From Inquilinus limosus (GTDB taxonomy: Bacteria; Pseudomonadota; Alphaproteobacteria; DSM-16000; Inquilinaceae): a stretch of 64,000 nucleotides of DNA. The stretch covers positions 12,823 through 76,822 of the forward strand of contig NZ_NHON01000011.1 of assembly GCF_002195995.1 (NCBI RefSeq), read 5' to 3'. Under the pieces are notes generated by a model, which saw only the letters and a program-made list of their open reading frames with translations, ran no database searches and was not told where the DNA came from. The translations under genes and the position numbers were made by a program. Shown one piece after another: positions 25,354-34,286 of the stretch (position 1 is the first letter of the stretch; every line of letters starts with the position of its first letter).

Positions 25354-25605
25354 ATGCTTGAGCTGCGCCCGAACTGCGAATGCTGCGACAAGGACCTGCC
25401 GCCCGAGTCCCGGGAGGCCGTGATCTGCAGCTTCGAATGCACCTTCTGCACCCGCTGCGCCGAGACGGTGCTGGGCGGCCGCTGCCCGAATTGCGGCGGC
25501 GGCTTCGCCCCGCGCCCGATCCGGCCGGCGGCGGCGCTGGCGCGCCATCCAGCCTCGACCGTCCGGGTGCTCAAGCCGGAGGGATGCCGGCCGCCGGCCG
25601 GCTGA
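25354..25605 (+). CDS. DUF1272 zinc-ribbon protein
   Basis: An 83-aa cytosolic protein. It contains paired CxxC knuckles: [31 protein letters not shown] and [17 protein letters not shown], which is the DUF1272 pattern. It probably binds zinc. The start at 25354 follows a TGGAGG ribosome-binding site; an earlier in-frame ATG at 25227 would add 42 disordered residues and is disfavoured. The family has no established function. Its position just before a zinc-controlled CobW unit may be relevant, but its stop lies 77 bp before the Zur-like box. Confidence 0.88.
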   Translation: MLELRPNCECCDKDLPPESREAVICSFECTFCTRCAETVLGGRCPNCGGGFAPRPIRPAAALARHPASTVRVLKPEGCRPPAG

Positions 25606-25681
25606 ATCGGGGATTGATCCCCGGGCTGTGGCAACGTCGATCACCCTGCGATCGACAGAGGGCTTGCGTCCGGAATTTAAC

Positions 25682-25696
25682 TGTTATGATATAACA
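25682..25696. promoter_or_regulatory. Zur-box-like palindrome
   Basis: The sequence TGTTATGATATAACA is a perfect palindrome around its central base (TGTTAT-GAT-ATAACA), flanked by AT-rich bases. It fits the known Zur operator core of proteobacteria (a TGTTATANTATAACA-like sequence). It lies 14 bp before the small gene at 25710, which precedes a CobW GTPase, a typical zinc-starvation target. Confidence 0.75.
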
Positions 25697-25709
25697 TTAA
25701 ATTCATTGG

Positions 25710-26003
25710 ATGAAAGCCATGCCAGACCAGCCGCACCACACCCTCGAACAGATCGCCCCCGGCCTCCACACCCCCGCCGGCTTCACCCGCGCGACCCGCG
25801 AGATCCGCCGCCTGATGACCGAGCTCGAGGTCGTCGGCCTCTCACCGGCGGCCCTGTCCTCGGCGCTGCTGACCGAGGCCATGCCGCGCCTGGTGGCCGC
25901 GCATGGCCCGTCGCGCTGCGCCGAGCTGCTGGGGTCGCTGGCGCTGGGCCTCCGGCTGGACGACATGGCGGCCGAGCCCGCGTCGCCCCGGTGGGTGTCG
26001 TGA
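25710..26003 (+). CDS. small hypothetical protein co-transcribed with the CobW GTPase
   Basis: A 97-aa acidic, helix-rich protein with no recognised domain: [15 protein letters not shown], then [42 protein letters not shown] and a C-terminal helix. The ATG at 25719 (GGA at 25707-25709) is an alternative to 25710. Its stop is 2 bp from the CobW start, so the two are translationally coupled. The Zur-like box lies directly upstream, so it is probably zinc-regulated. It has two histidines and one cysteine near its ends, not a clear zinc site. Confidence 0.65.
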   Translation: MKAMPDQPHHTLEQIAPGLHTPAGFTRATREIRRLMTELEVVGLSPAALSSALLTEAMPRLVAAHGPSRCAELLGSLALGLRLDDMAAEPASPRWVS

Positions 26004-26005
26004 CC

Positions 26006-27214
26006 ATGCGGCCGGAGTCCCGCCTTCCCGTCACCGTCCTCTCCGGCTTCCTGGGCGCCGGCAAGACGACGCTGCTGAACCACATCCTGCGCAATCGCGA
26101 GGGCCGCCGGGTCGCCGTCATCGTCAACGACATGAGCGAGGTCAACATCGACGCCGAGCTGGTCCGCAACGGCGGCGCCGATCTCAGCCGCACCAGCGAA
26201 ACCCTGGTCGAGATGACCAATGGCTGCATCTGCTGCACCCTGCGCGACGACCTGCTGCGCGAGGTCCGGCTGCTGGCCGAGCAGGGCCGGTTCGACTGCC
26301 TGGTGATCGAATCGACCGGCATCTCCGAGCCGCTGCCGGTGGCCGCGACCTTCGATTTCCGCGACGAGGACGGCGCCTCGCTCGGCGACGTCGCCCGCAT
26401 CGACACCATGGTGACGGTGGTCGACGCCGCCAACCTGCTGGCCGATTTCAGCTCGACCGACTTCCTGCGCGACCGCGGCGAGACCGCTGGCGACGGGGAC
26501 GGCCGCACCCTGGTCGACCTGCTGGTCGACCAGATCGAATTCGCCGACGTGGTGGTGCTCAACAAGATCGACGCGGCGACGCCGGAGCAGCGCCGGATGG
26601 TCCGCCGCGTCATCGCCGGGCTGAACCCGGAGGCGGCGATCGTCGAGGCGAATTTCGGTGCCGTCGCCCTGGACTCGATCCTCGGCACCGGCCGCTTCGA
26701 CTTCGACCGGGCCCGCGAGCACCCGCTCTGGTACAAGGAGCTCTACCAGTTCGCGGAGCACAGGCCCGAGACGCTGGAATACGGCGTCGAGAGCTTCGTC
26801 TACCGCGCCCGCCGCCCCTTCCATCCGGCCCGGCTGCATGCCGCCTTCAACCAGCCCTGGCCCGGCGTGATCCGCTCCAAGGGCCATTTCTGGCTGGCGA
26901 CCCGGCCGAGCTGGGTCGGTGAGATGAGCCAGGCCGGCGCCATGCTGCGGCACGAGGCGATCGGCTTCTGGTGGGCGGCGGTGCCGCAGGACCGCTGGCC
27001 TGGGGACCCGGAGATGCGCCGGATGATCGAGGCGCGGTGGGACCCGGTGTTCGGCGACCGGCGGCAGGAGCTGGTGTTCATCGGCATCGGCATGGACCAG
27101 GCGGCGATCCGGCGCGACCTCGATGCCTGTCTGGTCGACCCCACGGCCGGCTTCGACCCGGCCGGCTGGGCCGACCTGCCCGACCCCTTCCCCGCCTGGC
27201 GCCGCGCGGCCTAG
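26006..27214 (+). CDS. CobW/COG0523 family GTPase, putative zinc metallochaperone
   Basis: A 402-aa G3E GTPase. Walker A is [12 protein letters not shown] (residues 13-24), the metal motif is [13 protein letters not shown] (CxCC), the switch region is [13 protein letters not shown] and the base-recognition motif is VVLNKID. The CobW C-terminal domain is present ([19 protein letters not shown]...). Known relatives (ZigA/YjiA group) deliver zinc to client enzymes when zinc is scarce. The Zur-like palindrome upstream supports zinc control. The start is at 26006 ([15 protein letters not shown]), 2 bp after the preceding small gene. It converges with the GGDEF gene 7 bp downstream. Confidence 0.9.
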   Translation: MRPESRLPVTVLSGFLGAGKTTLLNHILRNREGRRVAVIVNDMSEVNIDAELVRNGGADLSRTSETLVEMTNGCICCTLRDDLLREVRLLAEQGRFDCLVIESTGISEPLPVAATFDFRDEDGASLGDVARIDTMVTVVDAANLLADFSSTDFLRDRGETAGDGDGRTLVDLLVDQIEFADVVVLNKIDAATPEQRRMVRRVIAGLNPEAAIVEANFGAVALDSILGTGRFDFDRAREHPLWYKELYQFAEHRPETLEYGVESFVYRARRPFHPARLHAAFNQPWPGVIRSKGHFWLATRPSWVGEMSQAGAMLRHEAIGFWWAAVPQDRWPGDPEMRRMIEARWDPVFGDRRQELVFIGIGMDQAAIRRDLDACLVDPTAGFDPAGWADLPDPFPAWRRAA

Positions 27215-27221
27215 CCGCGAC

Positions 27222-29009
27222 TCAGGCCGAGGCGCGCGACGGCGGCTCCGGCTCGGCCCTCCGCCGCTGGAGCTGCTGCTTCGCGGCGTACAGCCGGGCA
27301 TCGGCCACCGCGGCCAGCCCGTGCTCATCCTCGGCGTCCCGCGGCAGGAAGGCCCAGCCGATGCTGGCGCCGACCGACACCGTCCCGGCGCCGACCGGGA
27401 TCGGGGCGGCCAGGGCGGCCCCGATCCGGTCGGCCAGGACCTCCACCTCGCCGGCGCCGAGTTCATCCCCGATCACGGCGAATTCATCGCCGCCGGTCCG
27501 CACCGGCGTCATGCCGTCCGGCAGGGCCGCGGCCAAGCGCTGCGCCAGGGCGCGCAGCACGGTATCGCCCGCCAGGTGACCGTGGCCGTCATTGACTGCC
27601 TTGAAGCCATCGAGGTCGATCACCATCAGCACGGCCCCGGCCGACCGCCGGCGATAGGCCCCGATCCGGTCCTTCAGCGCAGCGTCGAGCGCATGCCGGT
27701 TGGCCAGGCCGGTCAGGGCGTCGTGGTTGGCCATGTACTCGATCTTCTGCTCCAGCGCCTTCCGCGCCGAGACGTCCATGAACGAGCCGACCACGCGCAG
27801 CGGCCGTCCGGCCTCGTCGCGCTCGACCGTCCGGCCCCGCGCCAGCTGCCAGAGCCAGCCGCCATCCGGCGCTGGCCAGCGATACTCGACGACGCAATCC
27901 GGGGACCGGCCGGCCAGGTGATCCTCCAGCACCGCCGTCGCCCGCTCACGGTCGTCGGGATGGATCCGGCGCAGATAATCTTCCAGCGGCCGGCGCTGCG
28001 TCGCCTCGGCACGCTCGGCCAGCGAGACGGAGTCGAGGGCGGACATCACGCGGGACGGCACTTCGAGGTCCCAGATGCCGTCGGTGGTGCCCTCGAAGGC
28101 CAGGGCCAGCCGGCGCTCGCTTTCGGCCAGGCGCTGCTCGACCCGACGGCGCGTCGACATGATGCTGGCGACCAGGACGGCGGCCAGGGAGATCAGGGCG
28201 ACCGACAGCCGGGTCGACAGCAGGATGCGCAGCGGATCCTCGGCCACGGTCTGCGACGGCAGCCGGTCGAGGCCGAGCCCGAGGGCCGCGAAGATCCAGA
28301 GCCCCACCAGCGCCGCCATCACCGTGGTGGCGAAGATGCCGGACCGCATCGCCGACCAGATCAGGGGCAGCAACAGGTAACCGGTGGTGCCGATGCCGCC
28401 GGTGGCGACCCCGAGCGCCGCCATCAGCACCAGCAGCATCACGGGGCCCGCCAGCTCCGGCAGCTCCTGCCGGGTCAGGCGCGAGACCCAGCCCGACGGC
28501 CACGGCCGCGACGGCAGGGTCAGGGCGACCGGCAGCACCGCCGCGAGGCTGGCGATCTCCGACATCCACCAGGTCGCGGTGTTCAGCAGGATCGCCGTGT
28601 CGCCGAGCAGGCCGAAGCCGAGCGCGGAGGCAATGCCGCCGGCCAGGGCCGAGACGATGCATGCGATTCCGACGCGCAGCACGGCGGCGGGGTGGTCGAG
28701 ATTCCGTCCCTCCGGCCACATGGGCAGCAGCACCAGCAGGCCCGCGGCGATCTCGGCCAGGTTGGACAGCAGCAGCACCAGGGCGAGCTCGATGCCGCGC
28801 CCATAGCTCAGATCGGCGCCGACGAAGGCCACGATCACTCCGGCCCAGCACAGCGGATGCCGCCGCGTCGGGCTGCGCAGGAACCACCCGATCAGCGCGC
28901 CATTCGCCGGCCAGAACAGGGCGAGCGGCTCCAGCCCCTTCGTGGCGATGCCGAGCACCGCCAGGACGAAGGTCAGGACCGTCGCCTCCAACACATCGCG
29001 AAGCTGCAT
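27222..29009 (-). CDS. diguanylate cyclase: MASE1 membrane sensor, PAS, GGDEF
   Basis: A 595-aa inner-membrane protein. Residues about 1-300 form eight or more membrane helices of MASE1 type (LFWPANGALIGWFLRSPTRRHPLCWAG; LPLIWSAMRSGIFATTVMAALVGLWI). A PAS domain follows (FEGTTDGIWDLEVPSR, YRWPAPDGGWLWQLARGRTVERDEAGRP). The GGDEF domain is at the C terminus, with NHDALTGLANRHAL, VIDLDGFKAVNDGHGHLAGD and the active-site RTGGDEFAVIG. There is no clear RxxD inhibitory site before it. It makes cyclic-di-GMP in response to an unknown membrane signal. The start (MQLRDVLEATVLTFVLAVLG) is chosen at 29009; further upstream the frame is not membrane-like. It is divergent from puuB. Confidence 0.87.
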   Translation of the reverse strand: MQLRDVLEATVLTFVLAVLGIATKGLEPLALFWPANGALIGWFLRSPTRRHPLCWAGVIVAFVGADLSYGRGIELALVLLLSNLAEIAAGLLVLLPMWPEGRNLDHPAAVLRVGIACIVSALAGGIASALGFGLLGDTAILLNTATWWMSEIASLAAVLPVALTLPSRPWPSGWVSRLTRQELPELAGPVMLLVLMAALGVATGGIGTTGYLLLPLIWSAMRSGIFATTVMAALVGLWIFAALGLGLDRLPSQTVAEDPLRILLSTRLSVALISLAAVLVASIMSTRRRVEQRLAESERRLALAFEGTTDGIWDLEVPSRVMSALDSVSLAERAEATQRRPLEDYLRRIHPDDRERATAVLEDHLAGRSPDCVVEYRWPAPDGGWLWQLARGRTVERDEAGRPLRVVGSFMDVSARKALEQKIEYMANHDALTGLANRHALDAALKDRIGAYRRRSAGAVLMVIDLDGFKAVNDGHGHLAGDTVLRALAQRLAAALPDGMTPVRTGGDEFAVIGDELGAGEVEVLADRIGAALAAPIPVGAGTVSVGASIGWAFLPRDAEDEHGLAAVADARLYAAKQQLQRRRAEPEPPSRASA

Positions 29010-29216
29010 GCGCACCGGCAAAGGCCACACCCCAGGGTCACGGCATATGGTCCTATTCTCGCCCGTAGCTTCCGCCGGGACAAGCGAACAGCCATCCGCC
29101 CAGCTCTGGCGGCCGTCATGCGGACAGGACATGACGGACCGGGCGTCGGCCCGGCTGGCCGGCCTCACCCCGACCAAGCTATTGAGAGCGCCATCCGAGA
29201 CCACATCCACCGTGTC

Positions 29217-30506
29217 ATGCAAGCAGCCGGCCATGTCCGCTCCTGGTACGCCGCCACCGCCAACCGCGATCTCCGCTTCCCCGCGCTGGACGGGGATCTG
29301 CGCTGCGACGTGCTGGTCGTCGGCGGTGGCTACACCGGTCTCAGCACCGCGATCGAGCTGAGGGAGCGCGGCCTCGACGTCGTGCTGGTCGAGGCGCAGC
29401 GGGTCGGCTGGGGCGCCTCGGGCCGCAACGGCGGCCAGGCGGTGACCGGCTTCAACAAGGACATCGGCACCATTGCCGGCTGGGTCGGCCGCGACGACGC
29501 CCGCAAGCTATGGGACATGTCGGAGGAGGCCAAGACGCTGCTGCGCCAGCGCGTCGAGCAGTACGGCATCGATTGCGACCTGTGCTGGGGCTATGTGCTG
29601 GGTGCGCTGAAGCGGCGGCATATGGAGGAGCTGGAGGCCCATCTCGCCGAATGGGACGGGCTCGGCTACCACCAGGGCCGGATGCTGTCGCGGGCCGAGA
29701 TCCGGGCGCTGGTCGACGCGCCGGGCTATGTCGGCGGCCTGCTCGACAGCGGCAGCGGCCAGCTGCACCCGTTGAACTACGCGCTCGGCCTGGCGGACGC
29801 GGCCCGCTCGCTGGGCGTGCGGATCTTCGAGGACACGCCGGTGATCCGGCTGGACCAGGCCAGGCCGGCGGTGGCGACGACGCCGAAGGGGCGCATCACC
29901 GCCGATTTCGTGGCGCTGTGCGGCAATGCCTATCTGCCGTCGCTGTCGGCCGAGGTCGACCGCACCATCCGCTCGCGGGTCATGCCGGTCGGCACCTACA
30001 TCATCGCCACCGAGCCGCTGGGCGAATCGCTGGCGCAGCAGACCGTCCCGTCCGGCTTCGCCGTGGCCGACATCAACTTCGTGCTGAACTACTACCGGCT
30101 GAGCCATGACGGCCGGATGCTGTTCGGCGGCGGCGTCAGCTATTCCGGCTATGAGCCGCGGCGGCTGGCCGAGGCCATGCGCCGGACCATGGTGCGCACC
30201 CTGCCCCGCCTGGCCGGCAAGACGATCGAGTTCTGCTGGGGCGGCCATGTCGGCATCACCATCAACCGCACGCCGCATTTCGGCCGGCTGGCGCCGCACA
30301 TCTTCTTCGCCCAGGGCTTCTCCGGCCACGGCGTGCTGCTGACCGGCATGGCCGGGCGGGTGATGGCCGAGGCGATCCGCGGCCAGGCCGACCGCTTCGA
30401 CGTGTTCGCCCGGATCCCGCACCGGCCCTTCCCCGGCGGGCGCCTGCTGCGCATGCCGGCCCTGGTGCTGGCGATGACCTGGTACCGGCTGCGCGATCTC
30501 GTCTAG
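29217..30506 (+). CDS. puuB: gamma-glutamylputrescine oxidase (FAD-dependent)
   Basis: A 429-aa DAO-type flavoprotein. The FAD-binding motif is VLVVGGGYTGLSTAIELRERG (about residues 30-50), followed by GWGASGRNGGQAVTGFNKDI, GNAYLPSL and HFGRLAPHIFFAQGFSGHGVLLTGMAGRVMAEAIRGQADRFDVFA near the C terminus. The start SWYAATANRDLRFPALDGD and the end PHRPFPGGRLLRMPALVLAMTWYRLRD match the PuuB pattern closely. It oxidises gamma-glutamylputrescine made by the PuuA-like ligases, giving gamma-glutamyl-aminobutyraldehyde and H2O2. It is about 5 kb from the ligases rather than in one operon. The start at 29217 lies within the divergent gap with the GGDEF gene. Confidence 0.88.
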   Translation: MQAAGHVRSWYAATANRDLRFPALDGDLRCDVLVVGGGYTGLSTAIELRERGLDVVLVEAQRVGWGASGRNGGQAVTGFNKDIGTIAGWVGRDDARKLWDMSEEAKTLLRQRVEQYGIDCDLCWGYVLGALKRRHMEELEAHLAEWDGLGYHQGRMLSRAEIRALVDAPGYVGGLLDSGSGQLHPLNYALGLADAARSLGVRIFEDTPVIRLDQARPAVATTPKGRITADFVALCGNAYLPSLSAEVDRTIRSRVMPVGTYIIATEPLGESLAQQTVPSGFAVADINFVLNYYRLSHDGRMLFGGGVSYSGYEPRRLAEAMRRTMVRTLPRLAGKTIEFCWGGHVGITINRTPHFGRLAPHIFFAQGFSGHGVLLTGMAGRVMAEAIRGQADRFDVFARIPHRPFPGGRLLRMPALVLAMTWYRLRDLV

Positions 30507-30512
30507 CGGCCG

Positions 30513-31955
30513 CTAATAGGCAGCCGCCCACTGCCGCAGGAGTTCCCGTTCCGCCGCCCGGGCCCGGCCGATCCAGCGCCGGGCCGGCTGCGACACGGTC
30601 AGGACATAGGGGTCGGTCGCCGCGTCGGCCGCGGCGCGCTGCGGCTCGTCGACCACGAAGATGGCGAAGCCGAGCTGCCGGCCGCTATTCGCCGTGAGAT
30701 AGCCGGCCAGGCCGCAGACATAGCCCATGGTGCCGGTCTTGGCCCGCAGCCGGCCGGGCGGCAGCGGCGGCGGATCGCCGGCCCCGGCCTCGCCCCCGCC
30801 ATCCGGCCGCTCCGGCATCAGCACCGGCAGGCCGATGCGGTTGCCTTCGATCAGCACCGCGGCCATCTGCACCGGGGAGATCCGGGCGGCGGTGCTGAGG
30901 CCCGAGGCCCCGGGAATCGACAGCCCGCTCCAGTCGATCTGCGGCAGCTTCTGCGCCCACCAGGCGGCCAGCGCCCGACCCGCCTCGCCCTGGGTGATGG
31001 TGGCGCGGCCCAGCAGCTGGCGGGCCGCCATCATGCCGATCATCTCGGCCGACAGGTTGTTGCTGTATTTCAGCACCCGGGTGACGATCGCCGGCAGCGG
31101 CTCGCTGTCATGCCGGGCGATGATCGTGCCTTCCGTCGTGCGCAGCCCGATCGCCGGGGCCGGCAGGACGATCCCGGCGTCGCGGGCGAAGGACCGGAAG
31201 ATCTCCGCCGCGGTCGCCGACGGGTAGCGGATCGGCAGCAGGTCGGAGCCCTTGTCCGGCAGGCGCGACGACAGGACCCAGCCCTCGCGCCCGTCGATCG
31301 GGCGATAGGGCGTGGCCGCGCCCTCGCTGATGTCGACCCAGGGCAGTGTGACGTTGCGCCCGTCGGCGACGGCGTCGGCCCGGGCCTGGAGCTGCCCCTG
31401 CCGGGTCTGCCAGCTCACCCGCAGCGCGTTGAAGTTGATCGCGAGGCCGGTGAGCCCCGGATTGTAGGAGGCGGCGAGCGGCTGCAGCCGGTCGAGGAAC
31501 GGCAGGGCCTGCAGCACCGTGTCGTCGACGATGAACCGCCCGTTCACCCGGGTGATCCCGGCCTGTCGGACCTGGCTGACCAGGTCGGCCAGGTCGTTGA
31601 CGTCGAGGGTGGGGTCGCCGCCGCCGATCAGCGCCAGGTCGCCGTTCAGCACGCCGCCGGCGATGGAGCCGCTGGCGGTCACGGCGGTGGTGAAGCGATG
31701 GTCGGCGCCGAGGATCTCGATCGACGCCAGCATGCTGGCGACCTTCATGGTCGAGGCCGGGATCATCGGCCGCGCCGCCTGGGCGCTGTCGATCAGCTGG
31801 CCGCTCTGGGCGTCGAACACGATATAGGCCACGTTCCCGGCCGGCAGGCCGGTGCGGGTCGCCGCGGCGCCGGCCTGGGCCAGGGCCTCCTGACCCGGCA
31901 GGGCGGCCGCCAGCGCCAGCAGCAGGAACAGGCGGAACAGTCTCGTCAGGGGCAC
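30513..31955 (-). CDS. dacB: D-alanyl-D-alanine carboxypeptidase/endopeptidase (PBP4, DacB type)
   Basis: A 480-aa periplasmic enzyme of family S13. The signal peptide is FRLFLLLALAAALPGQEALAQ. The catalytic serine is in MIPASTMKVAS (SxxK, about residue 67), the SxN motif is in VLKYSNNLSAEM and the KTG motif is in LRAKTGTMGYVCGL. The inserted domains typical of PBP4 lie between SxxK and SxN. It cleaves pentapeptide tails and cross-links. It converges with puuB, 6 bp apart, and is followed upstream by no partner, so it is probably monocistronic. Confidence 0.9.
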   Translation of the reverse strand: MPLTRLFRLFLLLALAAALPGQEALAQAGAAATRTGLPAGNVAYIVFDAQSGQLIDSAQAARPMIPASTMKVASMLASIEILGADHRFTTAVTASGSIAGGVLNGDLALIGGGDPTLDVNDLADLVSQVRQAGITRVNGRFIVDDTVLQALPFLDRLQPLAASYNPGLTGLAINFNALRVSWQTRQGQLQARADAVADGRNVTLPWVDISEGAATPYRPIDGREGWVLSSRLPDKGSDLLPIRYPSATAAEIFRSFARDAGIVLPAPAIGLRTTEGTIIARHDSEPLPAIVTRVLKYSNNLSAEMIGMMAARQLLGRATITQGEAGRALAAWWAQKLPQIDWSGLSIPGASGLSTAARISPVQMAAVLIEGNRIGLPVLMPERPDGGGEAGAGDPPPLPPGRLRAKTGTMGYVCGLAGYLTANSGRQLGFAIFVVDEPQRAAADAATDPYVLTVSQPARRWIGRARAAERELLRQWAAAY

Positions 31956-32041
31956 GGGCCGGCATCCTCCGCATCACGTCGCGCCCTCCTATAGCCCCGG
32001 GCGGAGTGAGTCGGAAGCGGTCGCGATGCCCTGAAACGGGC

Positions 32042-32064
32042 ACGGCCCCCGCGAGGGGGGCCGT
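32042..32064 (-). terminator. GC-rich hairpin after the sugar transferase gene
   Basis: ACGGCCCCC pairs with GGGGGCCGT around a 5-base loop. It lies about 40 bp beyond the transferase stop on the minus strand. There is no strong U-run. Confidence 0.5.
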
Positions 32065-32102
32065 CCACCGTCCTGAGGTGCCGCCGGTCGGGCCGGGCTC
32101 GC

Positions 32103-32783
32103 CTAGTAGGCGCCGCCGCCGGGCAGGAACACCTTCGGCGTCTTGAACAGGATCACGATGTCCCGCCAGAGGGTCCAGGTCCGCACATACTCGACATTCA
32201 GCCGGATCTTGGTCTCGTAGCTGGTGTCGTTGCGGCCGGAGATCTGCCAGATCCCGGTCATGCCGGGCCGCGTGCTGTGATAGTAGCGGATGGCAGCGCC
32301 CCAGCGCTCCTGCTCCTCTTCATACATCGGCCGCGGGCCGACCAGGCTCATGTCGCCCTTCAGCACGTTGAACAGTTGCGGCAGCTCGTCGAGGCTGGTC
32401 TTGCGCAGAAAGCGGCCGATCGCGGTCACCCGCGGGTCCTTCTTCAGCTTGAAGCCGGATTCCCACTCGCGCCGCATCTCAGGGTTTTTCTGAAGAAGAT
32501 CCGCCAACAGCTTGTTTGCGTTGGGAACCATGGTCCGAAACTTGTGGCAGTAGAAGATCCGGCCGTCACGCCCCACGCGGCGGTCGCTGTAAAAGATGCC
32601 CCGGCCGGAGCGCCGGATCATGGCAGCGCACACCAGGAACAGCGGCGCAAACAGAATCAAAAAAAAGATCGACAATGCGATATCCATCGACCGCTTGGCC
32701 GCCATACCCACGCGAGCCGTCCGGATCGGCGTCTCTGCGGAGAGATCAACGGCGGCAGCGTCGACAAAGCTGTCGGACTGCAT
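32103..32783 (-). CDS. undecaprenyl-phosphate sugar phosphotransferase (exopolysaccharide priming, WcaJ/ExoY-like)
   Basis: A 226-aa protein with a single N-terminal membrane helix (IALSIFFLILFAPLFLVCAAMI, residues ~27-48) and the bacterial sugar-transferase catalytic domain: YSDRRVGRDGRIFYCHKFRTM, KDPRVTAIGRFLRKTSLDELPQLFNVLKGDMSLVGPRPM and RPGMTGIWQISGRN. This is the short ExoY-like form without the N-terminal multi-helix sensor. It moves a sugar phosphate onto undecaprenyl phosphate to start exopolysaccharide synthesis. The start at 32783 follows a GGGGGT site. No other polysaccharide genes lie next to it, so it is a detached priming enzyme; cyclic-di-GMP from the GGDEF protein could affect the same trait. 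Confidence 0.88.
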   Translation of the reverse strand: MQSDSFVDAAAVDLSAETPIRTARVGMAAKRSMDIALSIFFLILFAPLFLVCAAMIRRSGRGIFYSDRRVGRDGRIFYCHKFRTMVPNANKLLADLLQKNPEMRREWESGFKLKKDPRVTAIGRFLRKTSLDELPQLFNVLKGDMSLVGPRPMYEEEQERWGAAIRYYHSTRPGMTGIWQISGRNDTSYETKIRLNVEYVRTWTLWRDIVILFKTPKVFLPGGGAY

Positions 32784-33101
32784 ATTCCGATACCCCCAGA
32801 AAACTGTAACAAAGGAGAAAGACTTGCCCTGCCGCCGCAACCGACAGAACACTCCACACCTGAATTTCGTCTGACTCCCCGCCCCCTAGTCGCTAGGGTT
32901 CTGGCACATTACTGTTGCCTGAAAGTGGCAATTTTTGACGTGGTCTGATGACCACTGAATGTGCCTCTCATGTATATCGGAAGAGGCCCGTCGAAACAAT
33001 CCATTTATTGCTCTCCGCCGAGACCATGAGCGCGCCAAGATCAACGGCGGAGACAGAAAAGCTAAGCCAATACAGAAGATATATCGCTCAATCCACTGTT
33101 T
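32784..33101. other. AT-enriched non-coding gap
   Basis: A 318-bp stretch upstream of the sugar transferase and downstream of choV. Its base composition is clearly lower in GC than its surroundings, and no convincing gene is seen. It probably contains the promoter for the transferase and the end of the cho transcript. No known regulatory motif was identified. Confidence 0.5.
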
Positions 33102-34286
33102 TTATTCCTCTTTCCCACGAAGAAGGCGGGCCACCAGCTCGCTCTCCCCGACCTTGCCCACCAGCCGGCCGTCATCGTCGAGCACCAGGATCGGCTGGCG
33201 CGTCGCCTCATGCGCGGCGATGAAGCGGCGCATCGAGGCATGCACCGGCATGGTGGCGATCTGGCCGGGCACGACGCCGTTGATGATGCCGTCCGCGATC
33301 TCCAGCGGCCGGTCGTCCTGCGTGACCGCCACCGGCCGGCCGAGATCGTCGACCCGGCAGCGGCAGGTCCGGGCCTTGTCGACCAGGATCGAATCGCCCT
33401 CCCGCGGCAGCAGGTCCAGCGGCGTCATCAGCGCCTCGGCGCGCAGGACGTTGAGGGGGTTTACATGGGCGACGAAGTTGGCAACGTAATCATCGGCCGG
33501 CCTGGTGACGATCTCCTCCGGCGTGCCGACCTGGACGATGCGGCCGGATTCCATGATCACGATCCGGTTGCCGATCTTCAGCGCCTCGTCGAGGTCGTGG
33601 CTGACGAAGATGATGGTCTTCTTCAGCCGGCGCTGCAGCTCCAGGAGCTCGTCCTGCAGATGGGTGCGGATCAGCGGGTCCAGCGCGCTGAACGGCTCGT
33701 CCATCAAGAGGATGTCGGCGTCGGTGGCGAAGGCGCGGGCCAGGCCGACGCGCTGCTGCATGCCGCCCGACAGCTCGCGCGGGTACTTCCCGGCCCATTT
33801 GTCGAGATGGACCAGGGCCAGCTTCTCGTCCACCACCCGGTCGCGCTCGGCCTTCGGCACGCCGCGCAGTTCGAGCCCCAGGCCGACATTCTCGCGGATG
33901 GTGCGCCAGGGCATCAGCGCGAATTGCTGGAACACCATCGACACCCAGTCGGCCCGCAGCTTCCGCAGCGTGGCCTCGTCGCAGCTGGCGACGTCGACCT
34001 CCTGCCCGTCGCAGCGCACGACCATGCGGCCGCGGGTGACCTTGTTGAGGCCGTTGACGCAGCGCAGCAGCGACGACTTGCCGGAGCCGGACAGGCCCAT
34101 CAGCACGCACAGCTCGCCATGCGGGACGGACAGCTCGGCGCCCGCCACCGCCAGGGTGTCGCCGGTCTCGGCCAGGATCTCGGCCCGGGTTCGGCCCTGG
34201 TCCAGCAGGCCCAGCGCCCGCTTCGGCGTCGGCCCGAAGATCACGTCGACGGCGTTGAAATGGACGGCGGGAAGGGTGTCGGACAT
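33102..34286 (-). CDS. choV: choline/glycine betaine ABC transporter ATPase
   Basis: A 394-aa ATPase of the ProV/OpuA group. Walker A is LSGSGKSSLLRCVNGLN, the signature is LSGGMQQRVGLARAF, Walker B is ILLMDEPFSALD and the switch is FVSHDLDEALKIG. The C terminus holds a CBS-type regulatory pair (VVPGQIATMPVHASMRRFIAAH...PILVLDDDGRLVGKVGESEL). The first 60 residues include RALGLLDQGRTRAEILAETGDTLAV, typical of this family. Its ATG overlaps the permease stop (TGATG at 34286). It energises choline import. Confidence 0.9.
   Translation of the reverse strand: MSDTLPAVHFNAVDVIFGPTPKRALGLLDQGRTRAEILAETGDTLAVAGAELSVPHGELCVLMGLSGSGKSSLLRCVNGLNKVTRGRMVVRCDGQEVDVASCDEATLRKLRADWVSMVFQQFALMPWRTIRENVGLGLELRGVPKAERDRVVDEKLALVHLDKWAGKYPRELSGGMQQRVGLARAFATDADILLMDEPFSALDPLIRTHLQDELLELQRRLKKTIIFVSHDLDEALKIGNRIVIMESGRIVQVGTPEEIVTRPADDYVANFVAHVNPLNVLRAEALMTPLDLLPREGDSILVDKARTCRCRVDDLGRPVAVTQDDRPLEIADGIINGVVPGQIATMPVHASMRRFIAAHEATRQPILVLDDDGRLVGKVGESELVARLLRGKEE

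Noticed and set aside
27123-29216. Very long N-terminal extension of puuB
   Set aside because: It is antisense to the GGDEF gene, low-complexity (Gln/Arg/His-rich), and conserved PuuB sequence begins at 29217.
32948-33223. Short plus-strand frame in the AT-enriched gap
   Set aside because: It has no ribosome-binding site or protein-like pattern and runs into the choV coding region on the other strand.
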